This document shows positions 55,658 through 64,000 of a stretch of 64,000 nucleotides of DNA, in pieces (the first letter of the stretch is position 1; each line of letters opens with the position of its first letter). A model generated the notes under the pieces. It saw nothing but the letters and a program-made list of their open reading frames with translations. It was not told the DNA's origin and searched no databases. This DNA comes from Siphonodentalium dalli. Taxonomy: Eukaryota; Mollusca; Scaphopoda; Gadilida; Siphonodentaliidae. The stretch is from the NCBI GenBank assembly GCA_032622095.1, contig CP136065.1:204298618-204362617 (forward strand), read 5' to 3'. The position numbers were made by a program, and so were the translations under genes.

Positions 55658-57724
55658 TTAGTCAAATTCTGTATCAACAAAAGGCAATGCAACAAAATAT
55701 TGATGGCAAGGAAGTAAAACATATTTTCCTTTAATATCAGAAATTGGGCAGACATCATATTCTGAATTCAATTGTTCAACTTTAAATATCATGAGAGTTT
55801 GTGAATTGAGAGGTTCGGTGAAAAAGCTCTCCATAAATCTGAAATATTTATAAACAATTAAAATTCCACCATCTCCCTTCAAAATATTAAATACTTGACA
55901 GACTCTATTACCAATAAGAAATGTTTGATCTTTAGCTGAGGAAGAAACTGCAAATTTATCAAGTTTTAATGTCTTATACTGTTCATAAGATCGATACTCA
56001 TCTGGCAAAGGACCATATGAATGCTGAGAAAACAATGAATATTCCGGGACAGGCTGATTATTCACCATCACACAATTGTATTCTGAAAGTCTTCTTATGA
56101 TCTGAGAAAGAGGTGATGTGGGTTTACGAATCATGCTTTTCAATTTATGCAGATAATTCTCAAAAGGAAATGCTGATATATTATCAAGAGAACCAAATGC
56201 CTCAGCATCAGCAGCTAAATGTATGAGACTATGTACATTATATACCATTTTGTCTTCACCGTAGATCACCTTGAAGTTTTGTACAAAGGTTTTCAATAAA
56301 TTGTTGGCATATACATTTAAGATTTTGCACATAGAGTTGTTCAATAAAATTCTGATGCTGATAGATAGTGTCATGAAATGTTGGTATAATGTATTATCAA
56401 GTTCCCGGTGGAGAGCTACAGGACCAGTGTATAAAAGAAACTGGCGTAATTCTGTAGCCTTCCATCGGTCAAGGTATGCAAGTGAACGAGGTCTCCTTGC
56501 AAAATCAGTAGGTACATAACTATTGAATAAATTAAGTTTATCAGATATTGATTTGATGACACGAGGTGACAGTTTGAATTCTAGTCCGACAGTCCATAAC
56601 TTTAACAATTTCCTCATGACACCAAGGCAAACCAGATGCATATAATCAACAGGGAAACAAGTTATCATTCCTATCCCAGTCCCTTCCAATGGTGATGGTC
56701 CTTTATGATAGTTTTCATAACTTCCATCAACAAATGCTTCATCACTTCGAAGATTAACCTCAATATCTGGATATGTCATTTTGCCACACCATTTTCCTCG
56801 TTGAATACATTTGTCACAACCATGATAGCTATTGTAAGGGGATACATTCTTCACAAAAGCACGAGCTGGAACATCACACAAAATTGCACAGCATTTGACC
56901 AAGAATTGTTTGCCACAGAAATGTATTCCATCATTCACAACCTTTATGTATTCAACTTTGATCGGATTCAAAAATGAAACAGGATCATCTGGTTTTTTTT
57001 CCCCATAGAACAAGCCAATCAAGAATGGATATCCTTTACCAATGTTTGAAACTCTCCCCAATATGGGCCAAAACTGGAAACCAGAACTCTTGAAAATTGG
57101 GAGTCCATCAATACCCATATGAAGTAAAATGGTCTTAATATTACCTAAGTTCACAGAATCTTTCACACACTGTTGGAGATAGGATTTGATACTTGATGCA
57201 ATACCAAAATGATAGTACTGTCCACCACAGATTTGAGATACTCCACCAGCATATTTTGTATCTGTTGCCAATAGAGTGCGGGGGTCCTTTGGCAAATCAA
57301 GAAAATATGGTCTTAAAATGCTCAATAAGGCTCCTAGGGCTACCAATGATACCTGATATTTCACAGCCCAACTTGCCAAAATTGCTGGGAAATTTGTCTC
57401 TGAGTTTGTAGTATCACTGTCAGTATTTACATATGCATCTGGTTCTATGTCACTGAGAGGTATGAACTCATTTGAATTCATGTCTAATTCACTAGAATCA
57501 GACATGAATTCTAGTTCAGAGAAACAATCTGAATGATAGTTATCATTGATATCAGGGTCTGAAATGTCCTGAACATTTTGCTGAATCTCTACAAATTCTA
57601 CATCATTTTCCTGAATATTAATATCATGATCAGTTTTATCACCCTCATTCTCAATCTGTTGAATGTGTCTGTTCACAGAGGCATTGATTTTGCGTCGTTT
57701 TGTCCAATATGACATCTCAGACAT
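55658..57724 (-). CDS. EnSpm/CACTA-type transposase, single exon (688 aa)
   Basis: A continuous frame of 688 codons starting at an ATG (MSEMSYWTKRRKINA) and ending TTTGAT then TAA-type stop at 55658. Residues 1-20 are basic; 25-110 are very acidic with Ser and Asn. The nuclease region follows: ILLHMGIDGLPIFKSS (D206), FWPILGRV, CCAILCDVPARAF (D284), then a zinc-knuckle-like HGCDKC, FPVDYMHLVCLGVMRKLL with the DxxH motif, and FPFENYLHKLK (E522). The order D, D, HxCxxC, DYMH, E is that of invertebrate EnSpm/CACTA-type transposases (recalled family pattern). Choice of D206, D284 and E522 as the triad is inference. No stop or frameshift is present, so it may be functional. No CACTA terminal repeats could be delimited. 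The DUF4806-type gene lies downstream on the same strand. Confidence 0.85.
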   Translation of the reverse strand: MSEMSYWTKRRKINASVNRHIQQIENEGDKTDHDINIQENDVEFVEIQQNVQDISDPDINDNYHSDCFSELEFMSDSSELDMNSNEFIPLSDIEPDAYVNTDSDTTNSETNFPAILASWAVKYQVSLVALGALLSILRPYFLDLPKDPRTLLATDTKYAGGVSQICGGQYYHFGIASSIKSYLQQCVKDSVNLGNIKTILLHMGIDGLPIFKSSGFQFWPILGRVSNIGKGYPFLIGLFYGEKKPDDPVSFLNPIKVEYIKVVNDGIHFCGKQFLVKCCAILCDVPARAFVKNVSPYNSYHGCDKCIQRGKWCGKMTYPDIEVNLRSDEAFVDGSYENYHKGPSPLEGTGIGMITCFPVDYMHLVCLGVMRKLLKLWTVGLEFKLSPRVIKSISDKLNLFNSYVPTDFARRPRSLAYLDRWKATELRQFLLYTGPVALHRELDNTLYQHFMTLSISIRILLNNSMCKILNVYANNLLKTFVQNFKVIYGEDKMVYNVHSLIHLAADAEAFGSLDNISAFPFENYLHKLKSMIRKPTSPLSQIIRRLSEYNCVMVNNQPVPEYSLFSQHSYGPLPDEYRSYEQYKTLKLDKFAVSSSAKDQTFLIGNRVCQVFNILKGDGGILIVYKYFRFMESFFTEPLNSQTLMIFKVEQLNSEYDVCPISDIKGKYVLLPCHQYFVALPFVDTEFD

Positions 57725-57978
57725 GTTTGATAAATCTAGTGAAATCTAGTGAATGTTTAAGGAATTCTCAATTTTATTGAAATTTATTAATATATTCACT
57801 TTGCTTTGGTGGTTGCTGACTCCATCACAGTGGTGGGATATGCGGTGTTGAGGTGGAAATGAAGTACCTGGAATTGAAAATAAGAGAAATAAAAGTTCAG
57901 TCGACCACACTGTCCCCCGACAAAATGGCAAGTCTACACCGCTTTGTTAAAGAAATTAAAAGAAATGATGAAATGTTT

Positions 57979-58238
57979 GGTTTATATAGCTTACCTTGTA
58001 TCATGCTCGATGATTGTTTATATGGCTTACCTTGTATCATGCTCGATGATGGTTTATATAGCTTACCTTGTATCATGCTCGATGATCGTTTATATGGCTT
58101 ACCTTGTATCATGCTCGATGATGGTTTATATAGCTTACCTTGTATCATGCTCGATGATGGTTTATATAGCTTACCTTGTATCATGCTCGATGATCGTTTA
58201 TATGGCTTACCTTGTATCATGCTCGATGATGGTTTATA
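57979..58238. repeat. 36-bp tandem repeat, seven units
   Basis: Unit TTTATATAGCTTACCTTGTA plus TCATGCTCGATGATGG; TATAGC and TATGGC variants, and TGATTG, TGATGG and TGATCG variants, alternate irregularly. Lies 255 bases upstream of the transposase ATG. A plus-strand frame stays open because 36 is divisible by 3. Confidence 0.9.
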
Positions 58239-58254
58239 TTTTGTGTATTGTAGT

Positions 58255-58760
58255 ACTCTCGGGATCCAAATAATAGTAAGGGGCGTAATAATAGTACAGG
58301 GGTGAAATTTCCTTTAAAATAAATAATAGTACTAGTAGGGGGGGGGGGCGCAATAATAGTACAGGGGGGAATTTTCGCAAATCAACACTAAGTATGGGTA
58401 AAAAATTGTGGTTAGTTTCATATGTTCTCATACAGAGATCATTGGAGAAAAATTTAACCTAATAATTGTTCAAAGTATTCAATTCATTTTGAACTAATAC
58501 CAAGTGTCACCAACATTTTTGGATAATACAGCGATGTTTAAAATGAATGGTTCCTTAGCCATAGTAGAATATTGGGAATTTTTCATGATTTTAGTTTTTA
58601 AAACTCTGATAAATTTAGCTTAGGTTTAAGCACATAAATTCATATTTTTTTTACACATTTAGCTAAAATTTAATAAACGTAGGGTCCCAAATAAGAAGCG
58701 TACAGGGGGGATTTCTCCTTGAAAATAGTTAGGCATACGGGTACGCTTATTTGGATCCCG
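58255..58760. repeat. AATAATAGTACAGGGG repeats
   Basis: 'AATAATAGTA' with poly-G and 'CAGGGGTGAAATTTCC' at 58270-58375; a cousin 'AGCGTACAGGGGGGATTTC' at 58698. The motif also marks the ends of the nested element at 13319-13611. Confidence 0.5.
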
Positions 58761-58817
58761 TGAGTACTAGTAGTAATTTTGGAAGACAGGTCTTGACAGG
58801 CCGATTTTGTTAAATAA

Positions 58818-59165
58818 ATTGGAGATATCTCTAAACGAATTGAAGATATCTCTAATTCATTTATGGATAAGTACGACAAATCAAATTTACTTCTCCTTTT
58901 GTGGATATATCTAAATGATTTGAAGAGATCTCTAAATAATTGCAGATATCTCTAAATATTTAGAGATATCTTCAAATTTATTAATGTTCTAAATAATTAA
59001 GGTATGATTTGGAGAGCCTCAGAGGTCTCCAAATTGATTTAGAGATATACGCAAATGATTTGAAGATATCTCCAAATGAATTAGAGATATCTCTAAATAT
59101 TTAGAGATAACTTCAAATGAATGGAGATATCTCCAAATATTTTAAGATATCTCCAAATATTTGAG
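58818..59165. repeat. GAGATATCTC palindromic tandem repeats
   Basis: About 16 copies of (G/A)AGATATCT(C/T) spaced 15-25 bases apart, separated by TAAATGATTTG-like words. Each core is a perfect palindrome. Confidence 0.85.
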
Positions 59166-59841
59166 TACTAGTATATGTTAATTTGGCTGCCAATATGGGA
59201 TACCTGTCAACTGCCATGAGCTTAATTTGCAGGCTATGTTTGAAATTAAATATAGAACAATACCAGCAACTTTGTCGGATTCGGTCCTAGCAAATAGTTT
59301 GATATTTCCAGATCTATATTTGAATACTGTATCTAAACTAATACAAATTAATGCGACAAGTAGACATGGCAGAACATTTCGAGATGTGCTTGAACTTAAA
59401 TCTCCGAGTTCTGGGTGGAATTCTGAATAATTCTTGTCTATTGAAATCAAAATCCGGACACTATAGTGATGTGCGGTTTTATGGTTTATTGGTTTCCTTT
59501 CTGTATTATTATAAAAAAAACAAATCACAACCGATATATTAAATAAAAGTTATAAAACCAATTCCTCCAGTTTCAATTTAAAAACTGACATTGCTGGTCA
59601 CTAAAACCTTTTCTACAAAAACCATACTAAAAGCAAAAACCAAAAGAATTTCAAAACCGAACATCACTACTGGACACACATATGCATGGACATGCTAATT
59701 AAAATAATCTTCCGAAACATTTTTGATAACATTATAATAAAAAAGATTTGCCATCTGATTTGACACCATAAAACTACTGTTAATTTGTACATTTACTACA
59801 CCGTTATCATGAAATAACTAGAATACACTCAGAGAGATGCC

Positions 59842-59945
59842 AACGTGCGCAAAAATGTAATAAACAATAATTTAAAAAATAATTTCACTGTATTTTACTT
59901 AATTTATTTAATTTAATTTAATGTTAGCAAAAAAAAACAATTACC
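59842..59945 (+). repeat. AT-rich direct repeat, mate of 45361-45460
   Basis: CGTGCGCAAAAATGTAATAA through TTAATGTTAGCAAAAAAA; a 14.5-kb-distant copy of the sequence in the DUF4806-type gene intron, in the same orientation. Confidence 0.7.
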
Positions 59946-60199
59946 ATTTCTCATTTCATCACAGATAAAAGGCAAATTACTATATTAATCATTTAAGTAA
60001 TTAAAACCAATTCCATGTTGCCGAAAGGATGAGACTTTAATATCGATTACATTTTTTTCAGCGGCATATTTTCATTTTCATTTTCCGATAGTCAAAGTTG
60101 ACCAAAGGAGCAATTATAAGAAATAATTAATACTATTTTTGTAAATATTGATAGCAGCCAATATGCAACAATAAATATCAATAATTAATCAATAACGAT

Positions 60200-60840
60200 C
60201 ATCTTATGTAATAATAAACTCTTCAAACGGTGTTTGTGTCAACAAATGCGTTTTGTTTTGTGTTACGTCATTCGTCGTATTTGACCCGTAACTCGGCTGA
60301 AGGTTAGGCTATTCAGCCTATTGCGTCGAATTACGAAATCGCGTTTTGAATGTCTCTCTTTTCCCGCACGATAAAAAGAGGTCTTCGCACGAACCAAAAA
60401 TGATAAAACTTCCCAATTATAAGTAAAAATACCCAAATGAAGGAGTCTATGTAGGTCCCGAAGGAGTCTATAGACTCTTTGGTGTAGAGTTCTGATGGAG
60501 AACATGTAGGTCGATCTATTTTTGTCATAACTCTGACGTATTTTGACCTGGGAGAAAAAATCGAAATCGAGGCTCACTACGAGCATGCCAGTTTTAAATA
60601 TAGAAACAGGGAATCCCGACAAATGGCGATATCGGCGACAAACAAATAATCGAAAACAACACATAAAATAAACATAGCAAAAACGCGGCACAGTAAAAAT
60701 GTCAGAACGCCACAAGGTTTTACGTCGTTTTTGGTGACGTCATGGAGTGAAACAGAGTAGGGTGACACCAACCTACGAATCTGTCTGATCGCCATACTGT
60801 TGCGCGAGCGCACGTAATGAGTTAAAACTGATGAGCCTAA
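60200..60840. other. CpG-containing region without a recognised gene
   Basis: Locally richer in CpG than its AT-rich flanks (GTCATTCGTCGTATTTGACC, GTTGCGCGAGCGCACG). A 150-codon minus-strand frame (60715-60263) crosses it but shows no known domain. It could be a promoter or first exon for a minus-strand gene; unproven. Confidence 0.25.
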
Positions 60841-60960
60841 TCATTAAATATTTTGATGGTCAGATATTGGATTTCAAAAATAAAAGAACCAGTTGTACCA
60901 GGTTTTGAATTTTGGTGAAGCTGTTAAAAATTCAAAGATAAAAAGCATTTATGGTATTAT

Positions 60961-60980
60961 GCCCCCCCCCCCCCCCCCCC
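60961..60980. repeat. Poly-C tract
   Basis: About 20 consecutive C; length is likely uncertain. Confidence 0.8.
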
Positions 60981-61299
60981 AACAGTGGATATTGGTGAAT
61001 CTTGTGAAATTACTCTTGGGCTCCAAATAAACATGCATGCAGATTTCTTATTTTCTTGAGAAATCTCCCCCACCCGCAGTGGTTATTTGAGTCTGCTTGT
61101 TTACTAGTATTAATTTTGAGGCTATGGAAATTGAAATCAGCAAACTCAAGATATCTATATGATTCTGATATCAAAATGCTGAGCTTATAACTTGTCAGAC
61201 ATGATTCTTATGAATGGTTACAACAATTAAAATATATAATTGATTTTGCCGAATCAGCCTTGTTGTCATGAAGGGAAATATGATTAATGTATGTGTGTG

Positions 61300-61410
61300 T
61301 GTGACATGTCAATAAAACGAACAGTACAGCCTGTAGCCCGTGCTAATGACGACGGATACCAAGCCATGGCAATAGCTCAAACTTTACAAAGTAAAGTTGA
61401 GCTAAAAATG
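61300..61410 (+). repeat. Truncated copy of the 46190-46510 repeat
   Basis: 'CAGCCTGTAGCCCGTGCTAA', then directly GACGACGGATACCAAGCCAT and AACTTTACAAAGTAAAGTT, GAGCTAAAA. The (CA)n centre is missing. Confidence 0.7.
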
Positions 61411-61581
61411 TTATAACTCATACAGCCTGTGAAAAATTTAAATTTTGACCTTTGACTTGACCTCAAGGTCACTTTCACGCTTGGGTCTCGCTCTTATATT
61501 TACCCCCCTATCATGAACTATGTGTATACCAAGTTTCATGCTTTTATCCAATTTTTGCACACTTTGGTCATTTTTGGGACC

Positions 61582-61661
61582 TTAACACGTTGACTGCCGA
61601 CCACGAGTTATCTCGTGCATTTTGCATGTAAATGAATGGGGGTCGGCAGTCAACATGTTAA
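61582..61661. repeat. 21-bp-arm hairpin with inner palindrome
   Basis: TTAACACGTTGACTGCCGAC on the left and GTCGGCAGTCAACATGTTAA on the right; between them CACGAGTTATCTCGTG is a second palindrome. One mismatch is visible in the outer arms. Confidence 0.8.
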
Positions 61662-61679
61662 AGCCTTCTATTACAATAC

Positions 61680-61925
61680 AAGATTGGGTTTGCGTACAAC
61701 GTCATTTCGACAAACGTCATAAGAAATAGTGTCTACTTGAGTGCAAATACTGCATTTCGGGACCATGTTAGATCTCAGGTTTACTTTGACCAATCAGGTG
61801 AAATTTGGTGAGTCACCTTCTACGACAGACTATAGGTCGTAGTACAAATTTGGGCCACATTGGATGCATGGTTGAAAAGTTATAAATGCACCAAAAGCGT
61901 GACCGAGTTATACACACACACAGAT
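61680..61925 (-). repeat. Inverted mate of the 50478-50760 repeat
   Basis: 'AAGAAATAGTGTCTACTTGA', 'GGGACCATGTTAGATCTC', 'AATTTGGGCCACATTGGATG' and a terminal (AC)n mirror the other copy. Confidence 0.7.
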
Positions 61926-62019
61926 GACGTTCATATAATAAGTTCCAACCAATGACCAAATGGTCGTTTGCCAAACTTATTATCTGAACATTTCCCTCAA
62001 TACATCGGACAGAATTCCG

Positions 62020-62330
62020 TTTCCCAGGCCCCCCCAAAAAAATGGACAGCATTTTGTTTCCTAGGCGCTTGCCAGGATTTCTTGCCCCTCTCGTTCCCAA
62101 ACAAAATATCGCGTAATGAGGCTGTTATGATATGATTAATGATACTTTATGATGGCATGGTGATCGAATATGCCCAAGAAGCTATTTTACCAACTCATTC
62201 ATACAGATAACTAGCACAAAATATTATTTTGTGCCATCAAAACCTGCGTCCAAGATGTTTTGCTTGAACCCGAATACCAGTTAACTCAGGGGTATGAATC
62301 CTGCATACGGCTTCAAACACCTGAATCCTG
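62020..62330 (+). repeat. Copy of the 31990-32290 repeat
   Basis: 'AATGGACAGCATTTTG', 'CTAGGCGCTTGCCAGGATTT', 'ATGATTAATGATACTTTATG' and 'TTTTGTGCCATCAAAAC' occur in the same order and orientation as in the C-rich block. Confidence 0.75.
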
Positions 62331-62488
62331 TGTACCGAAAAGGGGTGTTGATACCCTAATACATGTATAAATGCACATATATGTACATGTAGTTAACCCA
62401 ATGGGAAATTGGGAATGTTCCCGGCCAGAGACATATATGTAGTTCGCCGAAATGCACTAACAATACATACTTGTACCCAGCTTATGTT

Positions 62489-62800
62489 ACTTTATTCTCA
62501 TAGCCATGAGTTTGTATTCTCGTTGCCACCAGTTCATATTGTTCGACAATTTCTCGTGGCCAAAAGTTTGTATTCTTGTGCATGGCAACGACTCTATTCT
62601 CGTACCCACAAGATTGTATTCTCATGAGTCGTGGCCATGACTTAATTCTCGTGGCCACGAGTTCATATTTTCATGGCCACGAGTTCTTATATATTCTCGT
62701 GGCCAAGACTTTATTCTTGTGGCCACTAGTTCATATTCTCGTGGCCATGAGTTCATATTCTTATGGCCACGACTTTATTCTCATGGCCACAAGTTCATAA
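62489..62800. repeat. Tandem CTCGTGGCCACGAG palindromic repeats
   Basis: About 13 units of roughly 22-24 bases built on TTCTCGTGGCCACGAGTTCA, many with the core CGTGGCCACG intact. Open frames over it are artefacts. Confidence 0.85.
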
Positions 62801-64000
62801 AAAAAATTTGGATGTCACGAGTGTGGGAAGGCTCGAATAATTGTCAAATCTTTGCATCATTCAAATCGAATCGATCCTTTGGAGTGATTTCACATCAAAT
62901 CAAATCTCAAACAATTAGATACAGATATCAGCATAGAAATTAGAATGGGATTAGATATGACAGCGCGCATATTTTTTATTGTTTTCAAAGTGGATGGCAC
63001 TCCGTTATAAACACAATTAATTATCCTGCCATCTTCGAAATCGAATGGAACTAAACAAACTTTCTTAAAAATGAAGTCTTATAAGTTATATAAGTTGTAC
63101 AAGATATATAATGAATTTGAATCAGAGAAGTTGCAATAGTTAGAGACTAGAGTAGAGTCACTATTAAATGTGTAGTAATGACACTATAAATGCTATGCTA
63201 AATTTATTATTTTTCAAAATTCGAAATTAGGTTTCAAACTACTAGTACGGCAATTTCGTAACAAATATTGGAGTAATTTGGAGGATAACGTCGCCATTAA
63301 ATTATTGTTTATATGAATTATGACATCGAATGATTGATTGTCGTAGGCCGTGCAAATTGCCAATGCAAATGCAGTGAATGCTGAATGCATTTTGTGACTG
63401 GTGTGAGCGAATTGAAGTTGATCTTTCTGTTCCATTCATCACTGATTTATAGACATATCTGACACTCAGCGTGTGAATGTCAGTTTTCGCCATGATTGCG
63501 GAAGTGGATTCATGGGATTTTTAAAAGCGAAAATGTAAACATTTTAATCTCATGGTCAGGGAATTCCCTGCTCGTGACCGAGTCATGTTGTTGTCACGTG
63601 ACATATATGATATTGATATAACTATTAAGGCCAAGCCAATTAAAATATTCGGCAAACGATCGATTTTAATTATACAAATTATAATTCACAATTTATTTCA
63701 TTAAATTCTAATATCTAGCAACGTAACAATTACTCAAATGCGTAACATACAACAATTTAGGCTTTTAATAGCAACAATTGAATCAATTAGTGAATTACTA
63801 GTACGGCTGCTGATTTGAGAACTTATCTGAGGGCGAGACTGGCGAGAGTCAAGAGACTGAAGAGTGTCCGAAATATTACTCCTCATCGGAAGTTATCATT
63901 TCCTCTAATTAACCACTGCTACTAGTAGATTGAGTAGTTAGAAAAGAAATTCTTAACATTTGCATTTAACAATAATGAATCCACACAAGCTCTTTATAAG
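62801..64000. other. No gene recognised
   Basis: AT-rich sequence. At 63214-63500 minus-strand frames of 60-73 codons show no domain. GTCACGTGAC at 63593 is a palindromic E-box-like site. Nothing else supported. Confidence 0.3.

Noticed and set aside
57853-58305. 150-codon plus-strand frame with seven LYGLPCIMLDD repeats
   Set aside because: A 36-bp tandem repeat holds the frame open; the 5' part matches a dispersed repeat also seen at 30.67 kb. No independent gene support.
60263-60715. 150-codon minus-strand frame
   Set aside because: No recognisable domain or splice context; the CpG-rich region could be regulatory. Kept only as an unassigned region.
62409-62943. Three overlapping 72-74-codon plus-strand frames
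   Set aside because: They read through the CTCGTGGCCACGAG minisatellite in different frames.

Overview
The window is AT-rich eukaryotic genomic DNA, probably from a marine invertebrate and most likely a bivalve or other mollusc. Genes are split by GT-AG introns of up to several kb. ATCC-type microsatellites are long. Dispersed repeats ending in GACGGACGGACG and a palindromic AGCTC...GAGCTAA tail, a kind I associate with mollusc genomes, recur many times. The species call is inference. I found no rRNA, tRNA, operon or prokaryotic feature.

Left part (1-17.7 kb): a complete six-exon plus-strand gene (1127-11883, 403 aa) encodes two N-terminal zinc ribbons, a ubiquitin-like-looking middle and an unrecognised C-terminus. 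It converges on a minus-strand integrase-type transposase gene (14140-17673, 5' end not found) with an intact DDE triad. Introns and spacers hold ATCC microsatellites, a frameshifted Penelope-like GIY-YIG remnant, and several inverted-repeat elements.

Middle part (19.9-33.7 kb): a complete three-exon HARBI1/PIF-Harbinger transposase gene (33669 down to 23458, 413 aa). Its introns contain a 162-bp satellite array, a MITE sitting exactly on a splice donor, an orphan MADF/BESS-type terminal exon on the other strand, tandem repeats and C-homopolymer blocks. A second array of the same satellite lies beyond its 3' end.

Right-middle (34-44 kb): no host gene seen. There is an AACGTT-rich array with a 313-bp period, a foldback element with 47-bp terminal inverted repeats, nested MITEs, palindromic TGACGTCA elements and a 459-bp block present twice without visible difference.

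Right part (45-58 kb): on the minus strand, a five-exon DUF4806-type gene (52170 down to 45003, first exon not found) lies downstream of a single-exon EnSpm/CACTA-type transposase (57724 down to 55658, 688 aa). The last 6 kb has tandem repeats, hairpins and unrecognised sequence.

Overall, the window carries three different DDE transposase genes that look intact in the parts seen. Each has a candidate accessory gene nearby, embedded in many non-autonomous elements.
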